Part shown: positions 1 to 8,787 of the stretch, in pieces | Layout of the letters: each line of letters opens with the position of its first letter | Numbering within the stretch: position 1 is the first letter of the stretch | NCBI RefSeq assembly: GCF_009826895.1 | Contig: NZ_WUMV01000003.1 | Coordinates: 761,501 to 825,500, forward strand | DNA from: Stappia sediminis | GTDB lineage: Bacteria; Pseudomonadota; Alphaproteobacteria; Rhizobiales; Stappiaceae | Direction of reading: 5' to 3' | DNA: 64,000 bases | The notes under the pieces: model-generated | The model's database searches: none | Told to the model about the DNA's origin: nothing | What the model saw: the letters and a program-made list of their open reading frames with translations, nothing else | Made by a program: the position numbers and the translations under genes

Positions 1-1226
1 CCGTGGCCGAGCTCGTGGGCAAGCGTCATGACGTCCCGCGTGCGGCCCTGATAATTCATGAGAACGTAAGGATGCGCGCTCGGCACCGTGGGGTGGGAGA
101 AGGCGCCCGGCGCCTTGCCCGGCCGCGCGGGCGCATCTATCCAGCGCTTGTCGAAGAAGCGGCCCGCGATCTCCGCCATTTCCGGCGAAAAGCCGCCATA
201 GGCCGAAAGAACCGTCTCGCGCGCTTCGTCCCAGGGGATCGTGCGCGTATCGGCGCTGGGCAGCGGCGCGTTCCTGTCCCAATGGTTCAGCTTTTCCACG
301 CCGAGCCATTTCGCCTTCATGGCGTAATAGCGGTGGGAGAGCTTCGGGTAGTATTCGCGCACCGCGTCCACCAGCGCATCGACAACCTCGCGCTCCACGC
401 GGTTTGCGAGGTGGCGGCTGTCGGCCACATCCTTGAAGCCGCGCCAGCGGTCGGAAATATCCTTGTCCTTGGCGAGCGTGTTGGTGATCAGCGTGAAGGT
501 GGAAAGATTGGCCTTGAAGGTTTCGGCCAGCGCTTGCGCCGCCGCCTTGCGCTTCTCCCCGTCCTGGTCCTGCAGAAGGTTCAGCGTCGGCTCGATGGAA
601 AGGTCCTTGCCGTCTACCGAAAAGGTGAGGCCGGCGATCGTTTCGTCGAAGAGCCGGTTCCAGGCGGAGCGCCCCGTTACCGATTTTTCGTGGAAAAGCT
701 GCTCGATCCTGTCGTCCAGCTGATAGGGCCGGTCCTTGCGGATATCCTCAAGCCAGGGCTTGTAGTGCGAGAGGGCCGGGTCTTCCGCGGCCTTATCGAT
801 GACGGCATCGTCGATGCGGTTGAGCTCGAGCGTGAAGAAGATGAGGTGGGTGCTGGCCGTCGTCAGCTTGTCCTGGATGTCGCCGTAGAATTTCTGGCGC
901 TTCGCATCCGTCGTGTCGCCCGCGTAGACGAGGCCGGCGAAGGAGGCGAGCCGGCCCATCAGGTCGTCAAGCGCCTCGTATCCCTTCACGGCCTCGGCCA
1001 GCTCCGCGCCGGATTTCCCGGCCAGTTCGGCGAGACGGCCCTTGTAGGTCTCCTCGAAAGCCTTCGCGTCGCCTTCGCATCTTTCAAGATCCGCCATAAC
1101 TTCCGGAGCGTCGATCGCAGGATAAAGATCGGCAAGGTTCCATTCCGGAAGGCTGCCGAGGTCGGCGGCGGTAGCGCCTTGCGCATTCGCGGCTGAAAGG
1201 GGCCTGAGTTCGAAGGTGAGGGACAT
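1..1226 (-). CDS. pepF: Oligoendopeptidase F, M3 family metallopeptidase (C-terminus cut by window edge)
   Basis: Reading leftward from an ATG at 1226 gives about 408 codons open to the window edge, starting MSLTFELRPLSA. The frame ends in the zinc-binding HELGH motif (bases 17 to 3), the HExxH signature of M3 peptidases, preceded by AHPYVLMNYQGRTRDVMTL, which matches the oligoendopeptidase F context. Members are cytoplasmic zinc enzymes of about 600 residues that cleave short peptides during protein turnover. The downstream glutamate zinc ligand and the C-terminal third lie outside the window. The long plus-strand ORF over the same bases is an antisense shadow. The gene is divergent from the sigma-54 regulator at 1408, and the 181-bp gap shows no obvious operator. 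Confidence 0.92.
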   Translation of the reverse strand, partial: MSLTFELRPLSAANAQGATAADLGSLPEWNLADLYPAIDAPEVMADLERCEGDAKAFEETYKGRLAELAGKSGAELAEAVKGYEALDDLMGRLASFAGLVYAGDTTDAKRQKFYGDIQDKLTTASTHLIFFTLELNRIDDAVIDKAAEDPALSHYKPWLEDIRKDRPYQLDDRIEQLFHEKSVTGRSAWNRLFDETIAGLTFSVDGKDLSIEPTLNLLQDQDGEKRKAAAQALAETFKANLSTFTLITNTLAKDKDISDRWRGFKDVADSRHLANRVEREVVDALVDAVREYYPKLSHRYYAMKAKWLGVEKLNHWDRNAPLPSADTRTIPWDEARETVLSAYGGFSPEMAEIAGRFFDKRWIDAPARPGKAPGAFSHPTVPSAHPYVLMNYQGRTRDVMTLAHELGH

Positions 1227-1407
1227 GCGCTCTCCGTGTCGGATGTATGAGTTTCGTTCTTTCCGTCATTTTGGCGAGGCGGGCCCTTTGCGCAAGATGC
1301 CGAATTGTCCTTCGCACCTCTTGCGTTGGAAATGGACGATTTATTTACCGCCCCGCGGCTAGCCTGTTTCCAAATGAGACAATTTTCAGGACCGACAGGC
1401 GAATAGC

Positions 1408-3015
1408 ATGGATCACTTGAGCGGCCGGCTTCTTATCGTCGACGACGACCCGGTACAGCGCCGTCTTCTCGAGGAAGCCGCCAAGCGCTTCGGATACCGC
1501 GTGACGACCGCCACCAACGGGCAGGAAGCCGTGCGCCTGATGAACGGGCCGGACGGGGCGGAGATCGATATCATCGTCCTCGACCTCGTCATGCCGGAGC
1601 TCGACGGCATGGGCGTGATCACCCGCCTGCGCGAAAGCCGGATCACGGTGCCGATCATCGTGCAGACGGCGCATGCCGGCATCGAGACGGCGGTGAATGC
1701 GATCCGCGCGGGCGCGCAGGATTTCGTCGTCAAGCCGGTGTCGCCCGAACGGCTTGAAATCTCGCTTCGCAATTGCATGAAGGTTTCCGCGCTCGAAGGA
1801 GAGATCACAAGGCTCAAGAAGCGCTCGACCGGTACTTTCAGTTTCGACGATATCGTCACCCGCTCGGAGGCGATGGAGCGGGTTCTCAGGATCGGCCGCA
1901 GGGCCGCCAATTCGCAGATCCCGATCCTGATCGAAGGCGAATCGGGCGTCGGCAAGGAACTGATAGCCCGCGCGATCCAGGGCACGAGCGACCGAAAATC
2001 CCGGCCATTCGTGACGGTCAACTGCGGCGCCATCCCCGAGCACCTGGTCGAATCGATCCTCTTCGGCCATGAAAAAGGGGCATTTACGGGCGCCGTCGAC
2101 AAGCATGTCGGCAAATTCCAGGAAGCCCATGGCGGCACGCTCTTCCTCGACGAGGTGGGAGAGCTTCCGCTCGACATCCAGGTGCGCCTGTTGCGCGCGC
2201 TGCAGGAGGGCGAGGTCGACCCGATCGGCGGACGCAGGCCGGTCAAGGTGGATTTCCGCCTGATTTCGGCCACCAACCGGCGCCTCATCGACCTCGTGAA
2301 GGAAGGCCGTTTTCGCGAGGATCTCTACTATCGCCTCAACGTCTTCCCGATCTGGCTGCCGCCATTGCGCGACAGGCTGGAAGACGTGCCGGAACTGGTG
2401 CGCCATTTCCTCGCCCGTTTCGCCGCCGAAGAGGGAAAGCCGCAGGTCTCCACCGTGGCGCCCGACGCGATGAGCCTGCTTCAGGCCTACCATTGGCCCG
2501 GCAACATCCGCCAGCTCGAAAACGCCGTCTTCCGCGCCGTCGTCCTGTGCGATGGAGACCATCTCACGCCGGAAGATTTTCCGCAGGTCGCGGCGGCTTC
2601 CCATGGCGGAAGCGTATCGCAGCCCGCGCGCCACCCTTTGAGGCCTGACGCTCCGCCGCGCGACGAAGCGTCGCAGGATGCTTCGCAAACCGCACCGCAG
2701 GCTGCCGAACTGCCGCGAGAAGGTCGGCCCGGCGACGAAGAAGCGGTCGAACGCCACGGCGATGAGCGGACGCCGGTCCAGCAGGCATTCGAAGGGGCCG
2801 GCGCGCCCTTCGGCTTCATGCGCAGCCTGAACGACGAAGGCCACGTTCGTACGCTTAACGCCATGGAAGAAGAGATGATTCGCGTCGCGATCGACCATTA
2901 CCGCGGGCGCATGACGGAGGTTGCCCGGCGCCTCGGAATCGGCCGTTCCACGCTATATCGCAAGCTCAAGGAATACGGCCTCGAGGAAGGCGCGAATCAG
3001 GACGCGGCCGAATAG
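1408..3015 (+). CDS. Sigma-54-dependent response regulator (NtrC/DctD class)
   Basis: The 535-residue protein has an N-terminal receiver domain (about 5-120) with acidic pocket DDD at 12-14, phospho-acceptor Asp59 in VLDLVMPELDG, and Thr87 and Lys109. A central AAA+ domain (about 145-385) carries Walker A GESGVGKE (177-184), the sigma-54 contact loop GAFTGA (224-229) and Walker B GTLFLDEV (243-250). A Fis-type helix-turn-helix lies near the C-terminus (about 490-528). Between AAA+ and HTH is an unusually long Pro/Ala/Glu-rich linker (about 395-465). Phosphorylation should license ATP-dependent open-complex formation by RpoN holoenzyme. No histidine kinase is adjacent, so the partner is unknown. 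The ORF starts at the first ATG after the divergent pepF. Confidence 0.95.
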   Translation: MDHLSGRLLIVDDDPVQRRLLEEAAKRFGYRVTTATNGQEAVRLMNGPDGAEIDIIVLDLVMPELDGMGVITRLRESRITVPIIVQTAHAGIETAVNAIRAGAQDFVVKPVSPERLEISLRNCMKVSALEGEITRLKKRSTGTFSFDDIVTRSEAMERVLRIGRRAANSQIPILIEGESGVGKELIARAIQGTSDRKSRPFVTVNCGAIPEHLVESILFGHEKGAFTGAVDKHVGKFQEAHGGTLFLDEVGELPLDIQVRLLRALQEGEVDPIGGRRPVKVDFRLISATNRRLIDLVKEGRFREDLYYRLNVFPIWLPPLRDRLEDVPELVRHFLARFAAEEGKPQVSTVAPDAMSLLQAYHWPGNIRQLENAVFRAVVLCDGDHLTPEDFPQVAAASHGGSVSQPARHPLRPDAPPRDEASQDASQTAPQAAELPREGRPGDEEAVERHGDERTPVQQAFEGAGAPFGFMRSLNDEGHVRTLNAMEEEMIRVAIDHYRGRMTEVARRLGIGRSTLYRKLKEYGLEEGANQDAAE

Positions 3016-3226
3016 GGGAAATGCGGGGCTGGACTTTGGCGGCAGGTGATGTTTTTTTGCCGCGGTCTGAATTTATTGAGAGGTGGTGCGCTTTTGCCAC
3101 GATTTGCTCTCAATTCTGGTTACGGTAAAAACTTCTTAACCGCCGGCCTGTTACCTTCCTTTTAACCGGGGGGTTGATGGACCGGCGGTCTGGTGCCGTT
3201 GCCGGCAAGCACGCGAGACATGAATC

Positions 3227-5095
3227 TTGTTTGAAGCGTATGTCCTCAGGTCAGCAGCCTGCGCCCGGTCCATTGCGGCTGTGGCATTCGCGGTCTTCGC
3301 AACCCTGGTCGTCGGCTTGTGCCTGACAACCGCGAGCGCGCGCGCCGAAACGCGGACGCTGAAGCTCTACAACACGCACACCCATGAGCGCGTGTCGATC
3401 ACCTTCAAGAAGAACGGCAGGTATATCCAGTCGGGCTTGCGCGATCTGAACCGCTTCCTGCGCGACTGGCGGCGGAACGAATCCACCAAGATGGATCCGG
3501 AACTCTTCGACCTGATCTGGGAGGTTTACCAGAAAGTCGGTGGCAGCCAGCCGATCCACGTGGTGTCCGGATACCGTTCACCGGCGACGAACAACATGCT
3601 GCGCAGCCGTTCGAAAGGCGTTGCCAAGAACAGCCAGCACACGCGCGGCAAGGCGATGGATTTCTACATTCCGGGCGTGAACCTTTCCACCCTGCGCAAG
3701 ACGGGCCTGAGAAAGGAAGTCGGCGGCGTCGGCTTCTATCCGACTTCCGGCTCGCCCTTCGTGCATATGGATACCGGCAGCGTGCGCCACTGGCCGCGCA
3801 TGACCCGCAGCCAGCTTGCCGCCGTCTTTCCCGACGGCGTGACGCTGCACGTGCCGACCGACGGCAAGCCCATGCCGGGCTACCAGACCGCGCTCGCAAG
3901 GCACAAGTCGGGCCGTGCCGGCACCGTTACGGTCGCTTCCAACAACGCCCCGTCGACGACGGGCCAGGTGCTGAGCAGCGCCGGGAGCGATGGCGCGATC
4001 GTCCGTCCGGGCGGCGGATCGGGCTCCGGCAAAGGCTTCATAGCCACCTTCTTCGATAATGACGACGAAGAGGACAAGGCGAGCTCCGCCGATGAGGAAA
4101 GCAGCGGTACGCGCACGCGCGTTGCCTCCATCAATCCGGGATCGCGCGTGCCGCCCGCGCCCCTGCCCGGCGTGCGCAGCGGCGAAGCCGCCGACGCCCA
4201 GGAAAAGCCGGCCGAGCCTGCCAAGGAGCCTGAAAGCGCGGTCGCCGATCTTTCCAAGCCGCCGGTACCGGATCGAAAGATCGAGGAAAAGCCTGCCGAC
4301 GACGACCCGGTCGTCCTCGCCGGAATTCACCCCCGGGTGAAACCCGTAAGCCCGGCGCTGCTTGCCCGTGCGCAGGCCAATCCGAATTCGCTCGACGCGC
4401 AGGCCGTTCGCCTGAAGGAAGGCAAGCCGGCCGTTGCCGCGACGCAGGTCGCCGCACTTTCGCAACCCGACGAGGACCGCTTCCGCCCGACTTTCGCCAC
4501 CGCCCCGCGCGTGAAGCCTGAAGACGTGCTGGCCGCCGCGGCCACCGCACGGGCGGAAGCTGCCGTGCCGCGCGCTGCGCCCCCGGCGAACGGAGCTGCG
4601 GCGATCGCCGCCGCAACCGGCGGCGTCGCGAAAAAGCCGTCCATCGACCGCGCGGGCCTGAGCGAGGCCGTGCTGGCCTATGGCGCGCCCGGCACCCCGA
4701 TCCAGACCGCATCGGCCGCGGCCGGTGTGCCTGATGTATCCGCGCGCTCCAGCGCATCCGCGGCCGCGCTCGACAGGAAGCCGGCGCCGGCGAAGGCAGC
4801 CGCCAAGCCCTCGATTTCCGGAACGGTGCCGGATCGCGTGGTTCGCGATCCGCTGGCGCGCTTTGCCGCACTTCCGGACCGCGAGCTGGTTTCGGAATTC
4901 ATCACCGGCGAAAAGTCGACCCGCACGGCCGCCTTCGCCCGGCTGAGCCACCCTAACCAGCGCGAGCTGAAGGATCTGTTCCAGACGGGCGACCGGGTGC
5001 TCCCGGCCAACTTCAAGCCGACGCTGGATGCCCCGCGTACGGACAGTTTCTCCGGCGAGGCCGTGGTGCTTCTTCCCGTGGTGAGCCTGCGCTGA
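3227..5095 (+). CDS. DUF882 / YcbK (MepK)-like murein endopeptidase with long disordered C-terminal extension
   Basis: The predicted TTG start at 3227 gives 622 residues, because the nearby ATG at 3220 runs into TGA at once. An N-terminal hydrophobic segment (about 13-38, ending ASARA) looks like a Sec signal or anchor. Residues about 45-200 form the DUF882 domain of the M15 clan. SQHTRGKAMDF carries His138 and Asp145, and FVHMDTG carries His180, the expected zinc triad of MepK, which cuts cross-links in peptidoglycan. E. coli MepK is about 180 residues; here about 420 extra residues rich in Ala, Pro, Lys and Asp follow, with no recognised domain. The enzyme is probably periplasmic. A hairpin terminator follows. 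Confidence 0.85.
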   Translation: MFEAYVLRSAACARSIAAVAFAVFATLVVGLCLTTASARAETRTLKLYNTHTHERVSITFKKNGRYIQSGLRDLNRFLRDWRRNESTKMDPELFDLIWEVYQKVGGSQPIHVVSGYRSPATNNMLRSRSKGVAKNSQHTRGKAMDFYIPGVNLSTLRKTGLRKEVGGVGFYPTSGSPFVHMDTGSVRHWPRMTRSQLAAVFPDGVTLHVPTDGKPMPGYQTALARHKSGRAGTVTVASNNAPSTTGQVLSSAGSDGAIVRPGGGSGSGKGFIATFFDNDDEEDKASSADEESSGTRTRVASINPGSRVPPAPLPGVRSGEAADAQEKPAEPAKEPESAVADLSKPPVPDRKIEEKPADDDPVVLAGIHPRVKPVSPALLARAQANPNSLDAQAVRLKEGKPAVAATQVAALSQPDEDRFRPTFATAPRVKPEDVLAAAATARAEAAVPRAAPPANGAAAIAAATGGVAKKPSIDRAGLSEAVLAYGAPGTPIQTASAAAGVPDVSARSSASAAALDRKPAPAKAAAKPSISGTVPDRVVRDPLARFAALPDRELVSEFITGEKSTRTAAFARLSHPNQRELKDLFQTGDRVLPANFKPTLDAPRTDSFSGEAVVLLPVVSLR

Positions 5096-5145
5096 CGATT
5101 ATGAATCTGCGCTGATAGCGCCAAGGAGCCTTGCCTGGTTCCATG

Positions 5146-5180
5146 AAAAATGCGGCCCCTTGGAGGGAGCCGCATTTTTT
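5146..5180. terminator. Bidirectional intrinsic terminator
   Basis: AAAAATGCGGC (5146-5156) pairs with GCCGCATTTTTT (5169-5180) around a short loop. A-run and T-run flank the stem, so it can stop both the DUF882 transcript and the convergent gapR transcript. Confidence 0.85.
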
Positions 5181-5205
5181 GTTTCGCAGGCGGTATCTCG
5201 CCGGA

Positions 5206-5475
5206 TCAGTAGTTGCTTTCGGGCGCTGCCCCGATCATGCCGAGCGCGTGCATGTAGAGATCGAGAACCGCATCCTCTTCCTCGCGCTCTTCCGGCTTCT
5301 TTTTCCTCAACGAGACCACCTTGCGCAGGATCTTGACGTCGAACCCGTTCCCCTTGGCCTCGGCGTAGACGTCCTTGATGTCGTCCGCGATGACTTTCTT
5401 TTCTTCCTCGAGCCGCTCGATCCGCTCCACGAATGCGCGAAGCTGATCGCCTGCAACACCACCGGGTTCCGCCAT
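5206..5475 (-). CDS. gapR: GapR family nucleoid-associated protein (DUF2312, UPF0335)
   Basis: The 89-residue protein beginning [20 protein letters not shown] is predominantly helical, with a coiled-coil heptad region (about 12-50) and a basic stretch VVSLRKKK typical of DUF2312. In Caulobacter GapR binds AT-rich, over-twisted DNA ahead of forks and transcription and is needed for normal chromosome replication and segregation. The start is an ATG at 5475 behind AAAGGAC. It is convergent with the DUF882 gene across a shared terminator, and its upstream neighbour on the same strand is DUF1244 (116 bp away). Confidence 0.95.
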   Translation of the reverse strand: MAEPGGVAGDQLRAFVERIERLEEEKKVIADDIKDVYAEAKGNGFDVKILRKVVSLRKKKPEEREEEDAVLDLYMHALGMIGAAPESNY

Positions 5476-5591
5476 GTCGTCCTTTGCTCCTTGTACCTTC
5501 GCATTCCCTTGAACGCGATATGCTCTAATTTCACTCTGGCCACGGGATCAAGCCGCCGCAGCGATATTTGCGTGCGGCTTGCCAACTTCGG

Positions 5592-5897
5592 TCAGTGCTG
5601 TGGCTTGTTGATCTCGAAAGCGGCCTTTTGTTCCTCGCTCGCTTCATTCTGGTACTTGGCCTTCCACTGCGAATAGGGCATGCCGTAGACGATCTCTCGC
5701 GCTTCTTCCTTGTCGAGGTCGAGCCCCTTTTCCCCGGCTGCGTCGCGATACCAGTTGGACAGGCAGTTCCGGCAGAAACCGGCCAGGTTCATCATGTCGA
5801 TATTCTGCACGTCGGTGCGTTCGCGCAGGTGCGAGACGAGCCTGCGAAAGGCTGCGGCCTCAAGTTCCATCCGGGTCTTTTCGTCGATATCCGTCAC
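5592..5897 (-). CDS. DUF1244 family protein
   Basis: The 101-residue soluble protein matches DUF1244: Cys-containing centre NLAGFCRNCLSNWYRDAA and the C-terminal block YGMPYSQWKAKYQ. The function of the family is unknown. The start is GTG at 5897, chosen because AGGAGG lies seven bases upstream and the N-terminus MTDIDEKTRMELE is family-like. It sits between the N-formylglutamate amidohydrolase gene (32 bp upstream) and gapR, all on the minus strand, so the three may be co-transcribed. Confidence 0.9.
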   Translation of the reverse strand: MTDIDEKTRMELEAAAFRRLVSHLRERTDVQNIDMMNLAGFCRNCLSNWYRDAAGEKGLDLDKEEAREIVYGMPYSQWKAKYQNEASEEQKAAFEINKPQH

Positions 5898-5929
5898 GAT
5901 CGGCCTCCTGACTTTTCCATACGCCGGCC

Positions 5930-6739
5930 TTACCGGTCAGCGCGGGATCGATGTTCTTCCAAGCGATGTAACTCGGGCTTTTCGTTCAATTCTTCAAGGA
6001 TGGGGGCGAGACGGTCCGCCCACGCCTTGACGCCCGCCCCGTCGGCGATCAGGTCCTGGCGCACCTCGATCAGCGCATGGGCGATCCCGCGCGCGGTGCC
6101 GTGCCGGTACATGCAGTCGTTCTTCAGGCAACCGTCGTAGGGTTCGTTGTCGCCGACGACCAATTCCGCATCCGCGCGCAGCGCGGCAAGGAGAGGCAGC
6201 GGAAATCGCGGATCGCTGTCCCACAGGATGCCAGCGTGCCACGGCCTCGGCACGCCGCGCCAGACGGGCGTGTAGCTGTGGATTGAAAGGATAGCGGGCG
6301 TATTTCCGCTCGCGAGCATCCGGTCGAGAAGGCGGTCGACTTCTGCGTGGTAGGGTTTGTGAAAGCGTTCCATCCGCCGCGTGCGTTCCGCTTCGTCCAC
6401 CAGGGCGTTTCCCGGGACCACGGCCCCGTCGGACAGGCGCATGACGAGCGTCGGGTCGTCCTCGCCCCGGTTCGGATCGATCAAAAGGCGCGAATAGGTG
6501 GTCATGACGGCCGGCAGGGCGAGACGGCGCGCCAGTTCGCACGTCAGGTCGCGCACGCCGATGTCGTAGCCGATGTGCCTCTCGAACTGCTCCCTGGGCA
6601 GCCCGAGGTCGCCATACTCGGCCGGCACGAGATTGCTGGCGTGGTCGCAAACGATGAGGAGACCGGACGAGATGTTTCCCTCGATCGTCTCGAAAGGGGC
6701 CTCGTCAGGCGATACCGGGGGCGGGAAATCGAAAGGCAT
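5930..6739 (-). CDS. N-formylglutamate amidohydrolase family protein
   Basis: The 269-residue protein is of the N-formylglutamate amidohydrolase family, beginning MPFDFPPPVSPDEAPFETIE. Characteristic blocks are LLIVCDHASN near the N-terminus, YSRLLIDPNRG, and ILSIHSYTP with a probable metal-ligand His. Family enzymes hydrolyse N-formyl-L-glutamate in histidine degradation, although many alphaproteobacterial paralogs have no proven substrate. The frame is open to 6934, but the start at 6739 is preferred because longer versions overlap the divergent glycerate kinase start and add non-family sequence. A second family member lies at 15482, and the two are not close copies. Confidence 0.88.
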   Translation of the reverse strand: MPFDFPPPVSPDEAPFETIEGNISSGLLIVCDHASNLVPAEYGDLGLPREQFERHIGYDIGVRDLTCELARRLALPAVMTTYSRLLIDPNRGEDDPTLVMRLSDGAVVPGNALVDEAERTRRMERFHKPYHAEVDRLLDRMLASGNTPAILSIHSYTPVWRGVPRPWHAGILWDSDPRFPLPLLAALRADAELVVGDNEPYDGCLKNDCMYRHGTARGIAHALIEVRQDLIADGAGVKAWADRLAPILEELNEKPELHRLEEHRSRADR

Positions 6740-6945
6740 GAACGGCTTTGATCGTGTCGAAGAGTGGAATTGCGGCTGTTGCGCGATTGCATTGGCGCGA
6801 CGGTCGGTTACGAATAAACGAGCTTTGACCCGCAACCAACACGAATTCGCCGGGAAAGGTCGCCAGCCCTGTCCGCATCGGGCTGATCCACACTTATCCA
6901 CCGGTGCGATGCGATGATCCGCCGGCGCATTCAATGAGGCGTTTC

Positions 6946-8262
6946 ATGCCATCCTTCGACGAAGCCCGCTCGCTGCTCCTCAAGATGTTCGCCGCCGCCG
7001 TCGATGCGGCGAAGGCCGAAACCACGCTTCCGCCGGCTCTTCCCGAGCCGGAAGACGGCGGCAGGATCGTTCTCCTCGCCGCAGGAAAGGGCGCGGGCGC
7101 GATGACGGAAGTGGCGGAGGCGGTCTACCTCGATAAATTCCGCCTTCCGCCCGGGCGGCTCGCGGGCCTTGCCGTCACCCGCCACGGTTATGCCCGTCCA
7201 ACACGGCAGATCGAGATGATCGAGGCCGGCCACCCCGTCCCCGACGAGGCGGGCAGGATGGCGAGCGCAAGGGCGATCGAACTGGCGAAAGGCGCCGGGC
7301 CGGGGGATCACGTGGTGGTGCTGCTTTCGGGTGGGGGCTCGGCCAACTGGTCGGCCCCGGTCGATGGCGTATCTTTTGCCGAAAAACAGGATCTTACACG
7401 CGCGCTCCTGAAATCCGGTGCGACGATCGACGAGATCAACACCGTTCGCAAGCACCTGTCGCTCATCAAGGGCGGCAGGCTCGCGGCCGCTCTGGGAAAT
7501 GGCGCACGGCTTACCACGCTTGCCGTTTCGGATGTTCCCCATGACGATCCGGCCGTGATCGCCTCCGGCCCCACGGTGCCCGACCCCACGACGCTTGCCG
7601 ATGCGCGTGCGGTGATCGAGCGCTACCGGATCGCCATTCCCGCCTCCGTGCGCGATGCGCTGGCTGATTCCGCCAACGAAACGCCGAAACCGGGCGACGC
7701 GCTTTTCGAGCGAACCCGATACCGCCTTGTCGCCCGTCCGCAGATTTCGCTGGATGCGGCCGGCGAAATCGCGCAACGTGCAGGTTACGAGGCGATACAA
7801 CTGGGCGACAGCATCGAGGGGGAGGCGCGCGACGTTGCCGCGGACCACGCGAGACGGGCGGCCGCGCTCGCGCGAGAAGGGAGGAAGGCGGTGCTTCTTT
7901 CAGGCGGCGAACTGACGGTGACAATTCGCGGGGACGGGCGCGGGGGGCCGAATCAGGAATATGCGCTTGCGCTGGCCATCGCGCTTGACGGACATCCGGC
8001 GGTGGCGGCGCTGGCCGGCGATACCGACGGAACGGATGGCGGTTCGGGCGCGGCGGACGATCCGGCGGGAGCGATCATAGATCCCTTAACGTTATCCAAA
8101 GCAAAAGCTTTTGACCTTGATGCTGCCGCATTTTTGTCGAGAAACGACAGTACGGCTTTCTTCGGCGCAATCGGCGATCTCGTTCGCCCCGGTCCCACGA
8201 TGACCAATGTAAACGACTTCAGGGTCGTACTCATTGACAATTCACTTGACCGTCAGCAATAA
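6946..8262 (+). CDS. ttuD: Glycerate 2-kinase, type 2 (TtuD/MOFRL family)
   Basis: The 438-residue protein has an N-terminal DUF4147 kinase domain with VVVLLSGGGSANW and INTVRKHLSLIKGGRLA, and a C-terminal MOFRL domain (about 320-430) with LLSGGELTVT, GRGGPNQEYALA and GDTDGTDG. The family phosphorylates D-glycerate to 2-phosphoglycerate and was historically annotated hydroxypyruvate reductase. The ATG at 6946 is preferred because GAGG precedes it at good spacing; ATGs at 6934 and 6904 are in frame but lack a ribosome site. The product feeds lower glycolysis, and pyruvate kinase lies just downstream (DUF1036 between them). All three genes are on the plus strand, suggesting one unit. Confidence 0.92.
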   Translation: MPSFDEARSLLLKMFAAAVDAAKAETTLPPALPEPEDGGRIVLLAAGKGAGAMTEVAEAVYLDKFRLPPGRLAGLAVTRHGYARPTRQIEMIEAGHPVPDEAGRMASARAIELAKGAGPGDHVVVLLSGGGSANWSAPVDGVSFAEKQDLTRALLKSGATIDEINTVRKHLSLIKGGRLAAALGNGARLTTLAVSDVPHDDPAVIASGPTVPDPTTLADARAVIERYRIAIPASVRDALADSANETPKPGDALFERTRYRLVARPQISLDAAGEIAQRAGYEAIQLGDSIEGEARDVAADHARRAAALAREGRKAVLLSGGELTVTIRGDGRGGPNQEYALALAIALDGHPAVAALAGDTDGTDGGSGAADDPAGAIIDPLTLSKAKAFDLDAAAFLSRNDSTAFFGAIGDLVRPGPTMTNVNDFRVVLIDNSLDRQQ

Positions 8263-8295
8263 GAAATCACGCAAAGCCGTGGTACGAGTGATCGA

Positions 8296-8787
8296 ATGAT
8301 GAAAAATGGCGAAAAACGCCAATGCTCTGCGGTAAAAAAACTGGCCGGCCTTGCCCCCTCGATCTTGGCCAGCGCGGTTCTGACATTTTTATTCTCCGCA
8401 TCGCTCAGTGCAGAAGCGCGAGCGGAGCTTCGTTTGTGCAACAAGACTGAGAGCCAGGTCGGCGTTGCTATCGGGTATCGCGAACAGGCCGCCTGGGTGA
8501 CCGAGGGTTGGTGGAACCTTCCCGCAAACAGCTGCGAGACAATCGTGCCGGGCCCGCTCGTCTCGCGTTATTATTATATTTACGCTGTCGACTACGATCA
8601 GTTCGGAGAATGGGGCGGTCGCGCATTTATGTGCACGCGCGAAAAAGAATTTACCATTCAAGGCATTGAGGACTGCGTCGCTCGCGGTTATGAACGGACC
8701 GGATTTTTCGAAATAGACACCGGCGAGCAGGCAAGCTGGACGGTTCAGTTGACCGAACCGGTGCAAGAGGGGACAGGCGGAAGATGA
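8296..8787 (+). CDS. DUF1036 secreted protein
   Basis: The 163-residue protein has an N-terminal signal-like hydrophobic stretch (about 17-42, ending EARA) followed by a DUF1036 domain starting LRLCNKTESQVGVAIGY, with four cysteines spaced through the mature part (LCNKT, NSCET, FMCTR, DCVAR) that could form two disulfides. The function of the family is unknown, and periplasmic or extracellular location is inferred. The start is ATG at 8296, with a second ATG immediately after. The end overlaps the pyk start by four bases (ATGA, 8784-8787), implying translational coupling. Confidence 0.9.
   Translation: MMKNGEKRQCSAVKKLAGLAPSILASAVLTFLFSASLSAEARAELRLCNKTESQVGVAIGYREQAAWVTEGWWNLPANSCETIVPGPLVSRYYYIYAVDYDQFGEWGGRAFMCTREKEFTIQGIEDCVARGYERTGFFEIDTGEQASWTVQLTEPVQEGTGGR

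Noticed and set aside
3..1196. 397-codon plus-strand frame at the window start
   Set aside because: It is antisense to pepF, which carries the HELGH motif and family sequence throughout.
1345..2898. 517-codon minus-strand frame
   Set aside because: It is antisense to the complete sigma-54 regulator and has no domain signature.
3130..3170. Possible CtrA boxes (TTAA pairs)
   Set aside because: The TTAA spacing does not fit TTAA-N7-TTAA.
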